A stretch of DNA of 16,614 nt. It comes from JANRKN01 sp033763435. Its GTDB lineage: Bacteria > Planctomycetota > Phycisphaerae > Phycisphaerales > UBA1924. Positions 6,741 to 14,793 of this stretch are shown here, piece by piece (position 1 is the stretch's first letter; each line of letters opens with the position of its first letter). The stretch lies in contig JANRKN010000047.1 in assembly GCA_033763435.1 (NCBI GenBank), positions 1 to 16,614 of the forward strand, read 5' to 3'. The position numbers were made by a program, and so were the translations under genes. The notes below the pieces were generated by a model. The model searched no databases and was not told the origin of the DNA. It saw nothing but the letters and a program-made list of their open reading frames with translations.

Positions 6741-7103
6741 CGTCGATCCTCTTTCGGCACAATCAGGGCCCGTCCCCACCCCGGACGGGCGTTTCGATCC
6801 TCACTCCAACCCCGCTCCACCCTCCCCGGCCATCCGGGCCGCCATCGTACGCCGACCTCCGATTCACCTCCCGCCCCGCGCCCCCGCTCTCCGCGGGCTG
6901 ACCCCATCTTCACCAGTTTCACACGGGACCGCCCGGCCCCTTCTGTTAACCAACAAATCCAGGCAAAAACACTTGTGTGAACCCCGTTCGTCCGACACCG
7001 CGCCGCAAAAAACCGCTGATGTTTGCAAAGTGTTTGGGTATTCGGCTTTCCCTCCGGCGTCGAAACGAGGAAGATACTGCTCACTACTGGGAGGGCTTGG
7101 TCC
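6741..7103. other. Divergent intergenic region between gmd and the TPR gene
   Basis: No gene is seen in these 363 bases. The part at about 6945-7080 is noticeably more AT-rich than its surroundings and is the likely promoter region for both genes. An inverted pair AAACACTT (6967-6974) and AAGTGTTT (7028-7035) lies in it, 53 bp apart. A GATACT at 7073-7078 could be a -10 element for the TPR gene with a very short leader, but no matching -35 is visible. A compact hairpin lies near the gmd start and is listed separately. Confidence 0.5.
6768..6790. repeat. Inverted repeat in the gmd leader or promoter
   Basis: An 8-bp perfect inverted repeat pairs GCCCGTCC (6768-6775) with GGACGGGC (6783-6790) around a 7-nt loop. 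It lies 28-50 bp upstream of the gmd ATG. It could be an operator or a leader hairpin. No T-tract follows on the minus strand, so it is not a typical terminator for gmd. Confidence 0.5.
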
Positions 7104-8801
7104 ATGCCGGTTCGTCGCGACACTCTGATTCCCGGCCCGCGTCGGTCGTTGGGCGCCTTGGTCGCGCTCGCGGCGATCGTCGCGGCCTCGGGGCTGGCCT
7201 GCGCGCAGAACGCGCTGGGCGACGGCCGCGGCCTCCAGCGTGACCTCAACACCGCCGGCGCCGCCGCGGGCAACGTCAACTCACGCTCGCGCTTTGCCGA
7301 CGAGGTCCGCTTCCGCAACGCGATCATCACCGGCAACGCCCCCGGCGGCATGTCCTTCCGCGGCGACGTGCGCTACCGCGCGCCCGACGACTTCCGCGGG
7401 CGACTGGGCTCCGACGACCTCTACGCCTTCCGCCGAGACTCGCTCTACTCAGGCCTCGGCGGCATGGGCATCCGCGGCACCGACGCGCTCCAGTACCAGT
7501 TCGGGCTCTCGACCGGCCGATCGGGCGGCGGCGATCTCTTCGGCGGCGTCATCGCCACGCGACAGGGTGGCTTTGCGTCCTACTCCCCGCCTCGGACCGG
7601 CGGCGTGGGCTCGGCGCCGATCGATGTGACCAGCGCAACCCGCCGCGCCCCACGCGACGAATCGCCGATCCTTGGACCGGGCGAATCGCTCTCGCGCCGC
7701 ACGTCGATCGACGGCTCGCTGCGCTCGACCGCGAGCTATCTGTCGGGCCGATCGCTGCAGACGGCCGTGCTGGGCGAACGCCGCGCGCCGGGCGTCGGGA
7801 TGGAAACCGTGGAGGCCTCGCCGCTGGTGGGCGTGCGCACGCGCCCGAGCGATATGCCCGGGGCCAAGAGTGCTGGCATCCTCGCGGGCGGCAAGGCGGC
7901 CGATCCCTCGGCACCCAAGCCCAAGCCGGCCGACAAGCCCGCGCAGGAGCCCTCCGATTCCCGCACGCCGCTGGACCGGCTGAGGCCCGCGCCGACGCCC
8001 GAGGGCGCGACGACGATCGAGAATCGGCTTTCGCGCCTGCGTGAGGCGCTGCGCGAGCGTGACGAGGCGGACCAGCAGGCGGCGCAGGCGCGGACGCGCG
8101 AGGCGCTGGACCCGGAGACGCTCAAGGTGCTTCGCGAGCTGGCCTCGCAGGCGGGCCTGCCGGCCGAGCGCGCGGGCGAGCCGCTGACGCCGGGCGCTCC
8201 GCCCGAGACCGCGCCTTTGCGCGACGAGCGCGGACGCCTGCGCTCGCTGATCGAGCTGGACCCGAAGGTGCGCATCCCCGTCACCGACCGCTATGCCCAG
8301 CACATGCGCGACGGGCAGACGATGCTCGGCGCCGGGCGCTACTTCGACGCCGAAGAGCGCTTCACGCGCGCGCTGTCGGCCCGGCCCGGCGACGCGAGCG
8401 CGCGCCTCGGCCGCGCTCACGCGCAGCTCGGCGCGGGGATGTTCATCTCTGCCGCGGTCAATCTCCGCGAGCTGCTGGCCGAGAAGCCCGAGCTTGCGGG
8501 CGTGCGCTACGCGCCCGAGCTGCTGCCCGCGCCCGCCCGCGGCGTGACGGTGACGCTCCAGCACCGCGAGGCGCTCAAGGACGCCGACACCGCCAAGGCC
8601 GCCGCGCTGCTGCTTGCGTACATGGGCTATCAGGGCCTGACGCGCGAGACGCTCGACGGCCCCGCGCGCACCTCGCCCGATCCGCAGGCGATCCGCGAGG
8701 GGCTCGACGCGCTCGAGCGTTCGCCCGCGGCGACCGAGAGCGACCGCGCGCTGGTGCAGTTGCTCCGCTCGGTCTGGCTCGCGCCCGGAGGCCGGGAGTG
8801 A
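7104..8801 (+). CDS. Secreted TPR-containing protein of unknown function
   Basis: The product is 565 aa. A Sec signal peptide (1-35, hydrophobic LGALVALAAIVAASGLACA) ends at ACA/QN. Residues 40-200 are Arg/Gly/Ser-rich, with short aromatic segments and no known fold. Residues 200-300 are a Pro/Ala/Ser-rich linker. Residues 305-360 form a charged helical, probably coiled-coil segment. Residues 397-465 contain a TPR-like helical pair (YAQHMRDGQTMLGAGRYFDA onward, with a D-A-S-A-R-L-G-R second motif). The ATG at 7104 has GGAGG 9 nt upstream and places the signal peptide correctly; an in-frame reading from 7023 would bury it. The stop overlaps the start of the SpoIIE-type phosphatase gene (GTGA), so the two are translationally coupled. 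I do not recognise a named family; TPRs suggest protein binding in the periplasm. Confidence 0.75.
   Translation: MPVRRDTLIPGPRRSLGALVALAAIVAASGLACAQNALGDGRGLQRDLNTAGAAAGNVNSRSRFADEVRFRNAIITGNAPGGMSFRGDVRYRAPDDFRGRLGSDDLYAFRRDSLYSGLGGMGIRGTDALQYQFGLSTGRSGGGDLFGGVIATRQGGFASYSPPRTGGVGSAPIDVTSATRRAPRDESPILGPGESLSRRTSIDGSLRSTASYLSGRSLQTAVLGERRAPGVGMETVEASPLVGVRTRPSDMPGAKSAGILAGGKAADPSAPKPKPADKPAQEPSDSRTPLDRLRPAPTPEGATTIENRLSRLREALRERDEADQQAAQARTREALDPETLKVLRELASQAGLPAERAGEPLTPGAPPETAPLRDERGRLRSLIELDPKVRIPVTDRYAQHMRDGQTMLGAGRYFDAEERFTRALSARPGDASARLGRAHAQLGAGMFISAAVNLRELLAEKPELAGVRYAPELLPAPARGVTVTLQHREALKDADTAKAAALLLAYMGYQGLTRETLDGPARTSPDPQAIREGLDALERSPAATESDRALVQLLRSVWLAPGGRE
8787..8791 (+). promoter_or_regulatory. 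Ribosome-binding site for the coupled GTG start
   Basis: GGAGG lies 6 nt before the GTG at 8798, inside the end of the upstream TPR gene. It supports GTG as the true start and coupled translation. Confidence 0.7.
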
Positions 8802-10621
8802 GCGACGTGGATCCGCGCCGCGATCACGCGGGCGAGCTCTCCATCACCGACTTCATGACCGACGGCTCGCTCGCCTCGCTGTGCGCCGAGCTGGGCGAGC
8901 TGCTGGGCGTGCCCGTCGAGCTGCGCGACCGACTGGGCCGGCCGATCATCCGCGGGCCCGCCGCGCAGCCCTCGGCGTCGCAGGCGGCGCAGTCGCACGC
9001 GCAGTCTCAGGCCCAGTCGATGCGCCATGCCGCGGGCTCAGCCGCCGCGTCCGATCCGCCCGCCCGCGCCGAGCACGGCGACGCGGCCCGCGCCTGGAGC
9101 GTCGCGCCCCGCCCGGCCCCCGTGCGCCCGGGCGAGATCGTCGTGCCGATCCATGTGCAGTCGGAGATCATCGGCGCGATCGTGGTCGCCGCGGGCGAGC
9201 CCGAGCTCGCGCGCGACGCCCGCCCGCGTCTGGAGCACTCGCTCTCGCTGCTGGCCAGCGCCGCGGCCGACCTGTGCGAGCACGAGCTGGAACTCCGCCA
9301 CGCCTTCAAGGAAACCAGCGCGCTGTTCAAGATGTCCTCGCTGCTCGCGCGCAACGAGAGCGTCGACCGCGTGCTCGAGGTCGCGCTCGATCTCGCGCTC
9401 TCGGTGTTGGGCCTGGACGCGGGCTCGATCGTGCTGCTGCGCGAGGACGAAGAGGGCAACGTGACGGTCTCGGGCGAGCACGAGACGGACCTGCAGCTCC
9501 GCGCCTCGCGCAATCTGAGCCGCGAATGGCTCGAGGACCCCAAGCCCCTGGGCCGCGGGCGAGTCTTTGATCGGCTGGCGCTCGGGCTCGACGGCCCCGC
9601 GCCCGAGCTGGTCGCGATCGAGGATCTTCAGGCCGACGAGCGCGTGCAGGTCAAGCCCGAGGCGCGCCGCGAGGGCGTCCGCGCGTTCCTCAACTGCGGG
9701 CTGATGTTCCGCGGCCGGCCCATCGGGCTGATCCGGCTCTACTCGCGCCAGCCGAGGGTCTTCAATGATTCGGACAAGCGCCTGCTGCGCTCGGTCGCGT
9801 CGCAGGCGGCCGTCGCCGTCGAGCAGGCGCGCCTGCTCTCGCTGCAAGAGCAGGAAAAGCGCACGCAGCGCCAGCTTCAGCTCGCGGCCGAGGTGCAGGG
9901 GCGGATGATCCCGCGCGGCCTGCCCGCGACGATCGCCGCGAAGGTCACCGACCGGCTCGATATCGCGGCACGATGTACGCCCTCGTCGGACCTGGGGGGC
10001 GATTTCTACGACTATCTCGACCTGCGCGGGCATCTGGGCATCGTGGTGGGCGACGTGGTGGGCAAGGGCGTGCCGGCCGCGCTCCTGATGAGCGCCGTGC
10101 GCGCAAGCCTGCGGGCGTATGCGCAGGAGGTCTACGACCTCGATGAGATCATCCGCCGCGTGAATGTCGCGATCGCGTCGGACACGCTCGACCGCGAGTT
10201 CGTCTCGCTCTGGTACGGCGTGATCGACCCCGAAACGCTGCGCCTCACGTACTGCTCCGCGGGCCATGAGCCCACGCTCGTGCTTCGCCGCAACGCCGGG
10301 GGTGCGGAGATCCGGGAGCTCTCGGTCGGCGGCACCGTCGTCGGCATCGACGCCTCGCAGACCTACGAGAAAGCAATCTTCGATCTCGAGCCCGGCGACG
10401 TGCTCGTCGCGTACACCGACGGCGTGACCGACACGATGGACTTCTCCAAGCGCAAGTTCGGGCGCGAACGGCTGCGCCGCGCCGTGCTGACGATCACAAG
10501 CGCCGAGCCCGACGCGAGCGCCGAGCGGATTCTCAGGCACATCCAGTGGGAGCTGCGCCAGTTCGCGGGCCTCGCGCCTCGCACCGACGACGAAACCATC
10601 GTGGTCGTGCGGGCGCGGTGA
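8798..10621 (+). CDS. GAF-domain SpoIIE/RsbU-type PP2C serine phosphatase
   Basis: The product is 607 aa with a GTG start that overlaps the previous stop by 4 nt. Residues 15-52 and 112-135 look like a split PocR/GAF-like sensory domain, interrupted by an Ala/Gln/Ser-rich stretch (54-110). A GAF domain spans about 172-345, ending in a helix that leads to a short coiled linker (346-368). The PP2C_SIG (SpoIIE/RsbU) catalytic domain spans about 366-605. Its metal ligands are visible in LGGDFYDY (399-406), VVGDVVGKG (416-424), YTDGVTD (539-545) and TDDETIVVV (596-604). Such enzymes dephosphorylate anti-anti-sigma (STAS) proteins or similar phospho-Ser partners in partner switching. No STAS or RsbW gene is in the window, so the target is unknown. 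No membrane segment is seen, so the enzyme is cytosolic while its coupled partner is secreted. Confidence 0.9.
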   Translation: MSDVDPRRDHAGELSITDFMTDGSLASLCAELGELLGVPVELRDRLGRPIIRGPAAQPSASQAAQSHAQSQAQSMRHAAGSAAASDPPARAEHGDAARAWSVAPRPAPVRPGEIVVPIHVQSEIIGAIVVAAGEPELARDARPRLEHSLSLLASAAADLCEHELELRHAFKETSALFKMSSLLARNESVDRVLEVALDLALSVLGLDAGSIVLLREDEEGNVTVSGEHETDLQLRASRNLSREWLEDPKPLGRGRVFDRLALGLDGPAPELVAIEDLQADERVQVKPEARREGVRAFLNCGLMFRGRPIGLIRLYSRQPRVFNDSDKRLLRSVASQAAVAVEQARLLSLQEQEKRTQRQLQLAAEVQGRMIPRGLPATIAAKVTDRLDIAARCTPSSDLGGDFYDYLDLRGHLGIVVGDVVGKGVPAALLMSAVRASLRAYAQEVYDLDEIIRRVNVAIASDTLDREFVSLWYGVIDPETLRLTYCSAGHEPTLVLRRNAGGAEIRELSVGGTVVGIDASQTYEKAIFDLEPGDVLVAYTDGVTDTMDFSKRKFGRERLRRAVLTITSAEPDASAERILRHIQWELRQFAGLAPRTDDETIVVVRAR

Positions 10622-10655
10622 CGCCGGACGCGGCCACTGAACCACAGTTCTTGGG

Positions 10656-13322
10656 CTAGAACGGCAGATCGACCGAGAACGTGAACAGGCGCTTCTCGTC
10701 GAACTTTTCCTTCTTCAGCGGCGTGCCGAAGTCGAAGGCCAGCGGCGCCGGCGAGAGCTGCTTGATGTAAATCCGCAGGCCCAGGCCCGTCGACACGCGA
10801 TACTCGCTCAGCCCGGGCGAATTGCGCACCGTGCCCGAGTCCACGAACCAGACGACCGAGAGGATGTCCTCCCACAGCGGCTGGCGGAGCTCGGTGCCCG
10901 CGAAGAAGGCGAACGTGCCGCCGACGGGCGTGTTGGTCGTGACCGTGCCGTCCGGGCGTGTGCCGCGGGGCGAGACGGTGCGGAACTCAAACCCGCGCAG
11001 CGACTGACCGCCCAGGTAGTAGCGCTCGTAGACGGGGACCTTGGACTCGCTCTGAGGGATGTACGACGCGCTGGTGCTGAGCTTCAGCACCGTGCGGTAG
11101 CCGAAGAAGTCTTCGTGGATGGTGAGGAAGACCTGATATCCCGCGCTGAACTTGGTGAAGTTGAAGTCGCCGCCGAGCGAGCCGACCTGCTCGGCGCTCA
11201 GGTCCAGCTTCGAGCCCTTGCCCGGGACGAAGCGGTCATCGAGCGTGTTGCGCGAGAGCGTGACGCCCACGCCCGTGAGCAGGTTGCGCCCCTCGTAGCG
11301 CGTGATCTCGACGGGCCGATCGGCCTGGAAATCCCGCAGCAGGATCGACTCGCCGCGGACGGGGATCGAGCCCGTCCAGCGCGTGCCGAAGCGCCGGCCC
11401 ACGGCGAAGTTTCCGCCCAGGCGCTCCTCGGTGTACTCATCGAAGCTGCGCTCGTTGTAGAACGCGCTGACCGAGCCCGAGAAGTTGGTCTCGAGCAGGT
11501 AGGGCTCCGAGAGCGAGACCGAGTAGGTCTGGATCTCTGAGCCGGGCAGGGCCTCGATCTGGAACGTCTGGCCCGCCCCGCGGAACGCCCGGCCGCTGGT
11601 CAACTCGCCGAACGTGCTGGGCGTGTCGGCGACGTCAAAGTTGTTCTGCTCGAGCGCGATGCGCCCGGTGACGCCCGAGTCCGACGCGACCGCGCCGCCG
11701 ATCGAGAACCGGCCCGTGTTCGTGTCCTGAACCTCCACGAGCACGTCGCGATAGCGCGGGTCGAGCTCGTCGGGCTTCTGCAGCGTGACGCGCGGCGCGC
11801 GGCGCGGGTCCAGGTCGAACAGCCGGAGATCCTCGAGCCGGACCTTGGTTTCCTGGATCGCCGTCGCGTCCAGCGGGCGCTCGGGCTGCAGCTGCACCTG
11901 CCGGCGCACCACCGCCTGCTGCGTCAGCTCCGACCCGCGGATGATCACCTCGCCCGTCCGGAAGCGCTGCCCCTCGCGGATGATGAACAGCAGATCAACC
12001 TCGGGGCGGTCCTCGGCCCGGCGCTCCTTGCGCTCGACCTCGACGTCGGCATAGCCCAGCTTGCCGATCGCCGCGCGGATCGATTCGGTGCTCTCGTTGA
12101 TCTTGTTGACCGCGTACACGTCGCCGGGCTTGAGGAACATCAGCCCCTGCACCTGCGCGGGGCTCAGCACGCCGCCCTTGAACAGCGTCACCTCGCCCGG
12201 GCCCAGCACCATCATCCGATCGTCGGGCCCCATCGCGGCCTGCGCCGCCTCGACGGTGCGGAAGCTCCGCATCTCGCGCTCGGGATACACGACATCGACC
12301 GAACGCAGCGTGTACACACGCCCCTCGTCGATCAGGAACGTCACGATCGCCTCGCGACCGTTCGGGCTCGGCCTCACCTGACGGTCCGCACGCACGTCCA
12401 GATACCCGCGGTCGCGATAGAACCGCACCAGTTCCGCGACGTCGGTGTCGAGCGCGTTGTCATCGACCGGCCCGCGGTCGAGCAGCCACGCCTCGCGCGG
12501 CTTGAGCTTGTCCTTCAGCTCCGAGGGGCTGAAGGCCGTGTTGCCCTCAAAGCGAATCTCGGCGACCTTCACCCGCTCGCCCTCGCGGATGCGGAACAGC
12601 ACCTCGCCATCGGTCTTCTCGAGGTGCTCCCGGTCGACGGTGACCTGCGCGAAGTAATACCCACGCTTGCGGTACAGGTCCTGCACGCGGCGCGAGGCAC
12701 GGTCGAGCTGCAGGTTGTCGATCGGCGTGCCCACCAGCACGTCGACTTCCTTCGCGATGTCCTGGTTGCTGATCTGCCGGTTGCCGACCGCCTGCACGTC
12801 GCGCACGATCGGCTGGGGCACGACGAGATAGATCACGCGGACCGAGCCGTCGTCCATGAGCTGGGCGAGGCTCTCGACGCGCTTGAAGCGCCCGAGGCGG
12901 TTGAGGCGGTTGATGTCCTGGCTGATCGCCGCGGCGGTGTACGCCGCGCCCTCGCGCACACGCACCTGATTGATCGCGAGCGACTCCGTCTGCGCATCGA
13001 CGGCCGCGAGCGCGCCGGGCGCCGCGCCCTCGCTCGTGTCGGGCCGACGGACGAGCACCTCGCGGATCACGCGCCCTTCGAGCGCGTCCAGATCGCCCGG
13101 CTGAGTCGGAGGTGGGGCGCTCGGTGCCTGGGCAAGCGCGGCCGAGCCAGCGGGCAGCGCGAGTCCCAGCGCGACACCCGCCGCACGCAGGAGTGCGCGC
13201 GGGACGGAGGGATGGAACCGGGTTGGGCCGGGCGTACGGACGATCACAGGAGCGGACGATACACCCGATCCGCTCCCGGCGTCGGACGCGTCCTTGTCGG
13301 GCCGGGCGTCGGAGTGGGTCAC
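10656..13322 (-). CDS. bamA: Outer-membrane assembly factor BamA (Omp85)
   Basis: The product is 888 aa from GTG at 13322. BamA folds and inserts beta-barrel proteins into the outer membrane. Five POTRA domains follow the signal peptide (h-region about 43-60, cleavage near ALA/Q at 64-65): about 78-171, 172-249, 250-334, 335-452 and 453-535. POTRA1 and POTRA4 carry insertions (POTRA4 has about 35 extra residues, 350-390). The 16-strand barrel spans about 537-888, with the conserved lid motif LRGF at 775-778 and a C-terminal Phe. The GTG at 13322 overlaps the phosphatase stop (GTGA), but gives an unusually long n-region of over 40 residues. An internal GTG at 13247 (residue 26) would give a normal signal peptide, and a TATCGT hexamer ends 8 nt before it; either start is possible. 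The stop is TAG. It converges with the SpoIIE gene 34 bp away. Confidence 0.93.
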   Translation of the reverse strand: MTHSDARPDKDASDAGSGSGVSSAPVIVRTPGPTRFHPSVPRALLRAAGVALGLALPAGSAALAQAPSAPPPTQPGDLDALEGRVIREVLVRRPDTSEGAAPGALAAVDAQTESLAINQVRVREGAAYTAAAISQDINRLNRLGRFKRVESLAQLMDDGSVRVIYLVVPQPIVRDVQAVGNRQISNQDIAKEVDVLVGTPIDNLQLDRASRRVQDLYRKRGYYFAQVTVDREHLEKTDGEVLFRIREGERVKVAEIRFEGNTAFSPSELKDKLKPREAWLLDRGPVDDNALDTDVAELVRFYRDRGYLDVRADRQVRPSPNGREAIVTFLIDEGRVYTLRSVDVVYPEREMRSFRTVEAAQAAMGPDDRMMVLGPGEVTLFKGGVLSPAQVQGLMFLKPGDVYAVNKINESTESIRAAIGKLGYADVEVERKERRAEDRPEVDLLFIIREGQRFRTGEVIIRGSELTQQAVVRRQVQLQPERPLDATAIQETKVRLEDLRLFDLDPRRAPRVTLQKPDELDPRYRDVLVEVQDTNTGRFSIGGAVASDSGVTGRIALEQNNFDVADTPSTFGELTSGRAFRGAGQTFQIEALPGSEIQTYSVSLSEPYLLETNFSGSVSAFYNERSFDEYTEERLGGNFAVGRRFGTRWTGSIPVRGESILLRDFQADRPVEITRYEGRNLLTGVGVTLSRNTLDDRFVPGKGSKLDLSAEQVGSLGGDFNFTKFSAGYQVFLTIHEDFFGYRTVLKLSTSASYIPQSESKVPVYERYYLGGQSLRGFEFRTVSPRGTRPDGTVTTNTPVGGTFAFFAGTELRQPLWEDILSVVWFVDSGTVRNSPGLSEYRVSTGLGLRIYIKQLSPAPLAFDFGTPLKKEKFDEKRLFTFSVDLPF
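13256..13261 (-). promoter_or_regulatory. Possible internal -10 element (TATCGT) for bamA
   Basis: Read on the minus strand, TATCGT ends 8 nt before an in-frame GTG at 13247-13245. Starting there would give bamA a signal peptide with an n-region of about 17 residues. No -35 element is visible. Confidence 0.3.
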
Positions 13323-13942
13323 GGGGCCTGATCTCGCGTCGAACGGCCGACCGCGGGCATATCGGGCAGCGTGCCCCCCGACCGGAACGCCTCGCCGATG
13401 CGCGCCGACTCGACCTCCAGAATCCGCCTCACGTGCGGGTTCTTGGCCGGGTCGTGGTCAAAGCTCAGGGCCTCGTCAAAGGCCCGTTCGGGCGTCCAGC
13501 CCTCCACCACGATGCGGTACAGGCCCGACGCGCACCCCGTGCGCTGCGCCCCGGCCGCACAGTGCACCAGCACGGGCTGACGCGCCGGATCGGTCATGAT
13601 CCGCAGCGCCTGAATGTAGTTGTTCAGGTTGCCCTGCCCGTCGCCCTCCATGGGCAGGACGATGCGCTCGACGCCCAGCGCCTCGGCCGTCTTCTGCTCG
13701 CGCCGCAGCACCACCTCGGGGTCGTCGATCCGAAAGTCGATGATCGTCCGGATGCCGCGCTCCCGGACGACGCGCGCCAGCGCCGCGGGCTCGAGCTCGG
13801 CCGAGCGATAGACCTTGCCCTCGGCGACGACGCCGAAGTTGCGGGGGTTCAGGTGATGCGCGGCCGACCACGCCCCGAGGCTGACGACCAGCGCCAGAAG
13901 CAGCAGAACGCCGACGACCTGCGAGCGGACAGAGGGGACCAT
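13319..13942 (-). CDS. Membrane-anchored tyrosine/dual-specificity phosphatase
   Basis: The product is 207 aa. Residues 9-28 form a hydrophobic N-terminal anchor (VVGVLLLLALVVSLGAW) after one Arg, suggesting N-in, with the catalytic domain outside the inner membrane. The catalytic domain starts NFGVVAEGKVYRSAEL (35-50) and continues with RGIRTIIDFR (62-71), as in Siw14-like and DSP-like bacterial phosphatases. The signature HCAAGAQRTG (127-136) supplies Cys128 and Arg134 of the CX5R loop. A likely general acid is in the EGDGQGN stretch (99-105). The substrate is not known: a phosphoprotein, phospholipid or inositol phosphate are all possible for the family. No Shine-Dalgarno sequence is seen; a TTGGCA-N16-TACGCT promoter sits right before the ATG. 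The stop overlaps bamA by 4 nt, so it is the first gene of a two-gene operon. It is divergent from recR. Confidence 0.85.
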   Translation of the reverse strand: MVPSVRSQVVGVLLLLALVVSLGAWSAAHHLNPRNFGVVAEGKVYRSAELEPAALARVVRERGIRTIIDFRIDDPEVVLRREQKTAEALGVERIVLPMEGDGQGNLNNYIQALRIMTDPARQPVLVHCAAGAQRTGCASGLYRIVVEGWTPERAFDEALSFDHDPAKNPHVRRILEVESARIGEAFRSGGTLPDMPAVGRSTRDQAP

Positions 13943-13948
13943 GCGTTG

Positions 13949-13976
13949 AGCGTACGCGGGTCAAACGGCGTGCCAA
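13949..13976 (-). promoter_or_regulatory. Sigma-70-type promoter of the phosphatase-bamA operon, leaderless
   Basis: On the minus strand TTGGCA (13976-13971) is followed by a 16-bp spacer and TACGCT (13954-13949). The -10 ends 6 nt before the ATG at 13942, placing the transcription start at the start codon. This is the best promoter match in the window. Confidence 0.55.
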
Positions 13977-14014
13977 ACCGGGCGGTTTCGGCCGGGCGGG
14001 GGCGTGCCGCGCGG

Positions 14015-14020
14015 TACGAT
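14015..14020 (+). promoter_or_regulatory. Putative -10 element (TACGAT) of leaderless recR mRNA
   Basis: TACGAT ends 6 nt before the recR ATG at 14027, with no Shine-Dalgarno sequence. No good -35 element is visible. It lies 84 bp or less from the divergent phosphatase start. Confidence 0.45.
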
Positions 14021-14026
14021 GCCCGC

Positions 14027-14755
14027 ATGGCGAGCGATCGGCCCCAGCCTGGTTCGGTGTCGGCGTCCGTGCCCGCACGGGCCACGACGAGCTATCCGCA
14101 GGCGGTGGATCGGTTGATCGCGGCGCTGGCCACGATGCCCGGCGTGGGCCGGCGGAGCGCCGAGCGCATCGCCTTCCACCTGCTGAAGGCCCCCGAGGCC
14201 GAGGCGATGGGCCTCGCGCGCGCGATCGAGGACGTCAAGCGCACCATCACGCACTGCGCCCGCTGCTGGAACCTGACCGACGTGACGCCCGGCACGCCGC
14301 GCGATCGAACCCTCTGCCCGATCTGCTCTGACCCCCGCCGCGACGGCAGCACGCTCATGGTCGTCGAGCAGCCCAAGGACTTGATCGCGCTCGAACAGAC
14401 CGGCATGTACCGCGGGCGGTACCACGTGCTCATGGGCCGGATCAGCCCGCTCGAGGGCGTCCGCGCCTCGGAACTCACCATCCCCGACCTGCTCCGTCGG
14501 CTCGACGGTCCCGAGAAGGTTGAAACCCCTGAAAACGGGGAAGGATTGGGGTCCGAGAACATTCGAGAGGTCATTCTGGCACTCAATCCGACGGTCGAGG
14601 GGGACGGGACGGGGCTGTATCTGGCCGAGGAGATCCGGAGGCGTGGTCGGCGTGTGACGCGTCTGGCGCGCGGTTTGCCGTCGGGAAGTCAGCTCGAGTA
14701 CGCGAACAAGGCGGTTTTGGCCGATGCGATCTTGGGCCGGCAGGGGGTCGAGTAG
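14027..14755 (+). CDS. recR: Recombination mediator protein RecR
   Basis: The product is 242 aa, about 40 longer than E. coli RecR. With RecO (and RecF) it loads RecA onto SSB-coated DNA in gap repair. The helix-hairpin-helix is MPGVGRRSAERIAFHLL (37-53). A Cys4 zinc finger is formed by CARC (77-80) and CPIC (97-100). The Toprim domain starts at LMVVEQPKDLIALEQTGMY (110-128) and continues through VLMGRISPLEGV (134-145), VILALNPTVEGDGTGLYL (182-199) and RLARGLPSGSQLEYA (212-226). Extra length comes from an N-terminal extension of about 20 residues and an insert of about 18 residues (159-176) within Toprim. The insert DNA uses more A- and T-rich codons than the rest. rpoN follows 38 bp downstream on the same strand, probably co-transcribed. 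Confidence 0.95.
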   Translation: MASDRPQPGSVSASVPARATTSYPQAVDRLIAALATMPGVGRRSAERIAFHLLKAPEAEAMGLARAIEDVKRTITHCARCWNLTDVTPGTPRDRTLCPICSDPRRDGSTLMVVEQPKDLIALEQTGMYRGRYHVLMGRISPLEGVRASELTIPDLLRRLDGPEKVETPENGEGLGSENIREVILALNPTVEGDGTGLYLAEEIRRRGRRVTRLARGLPSGSQLEYANKAVLADAILGRQGVE

Positions 14756-14793
14756 CCGGCGGGATGGAATAAGGAAAGGAAGTCCGCGGTCGG

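Noticed and set aside
7449..8564. A 371-codon open frame antisense to the TPR gene
   Set aside because: It is Arg/Ala/Gly-rich without motifs; the plus strand has a signal peptide, an SD and coupling to the next gene.
9038..10645. A 535-codon open frame antisense to the SpoIIE-type phosphatase
   Set aside because: It has no recognisable domain and is a shadow; the plus strand carries full PP2C and GAF motifs.
13112..14026. An upstream extension of recR on the plus strand to 13112
   Set aside because: It would run through bamA and the phosphatase on the opposite strand. RecR homology begins after the ATG at 14027.
14575..14595. TGGCAC resembling a sigma-54 -24 element upstream of rpoN
   Set aside because: The -12 part has no TTGC at the needed spacing, and the site is inside recR coding sequence.
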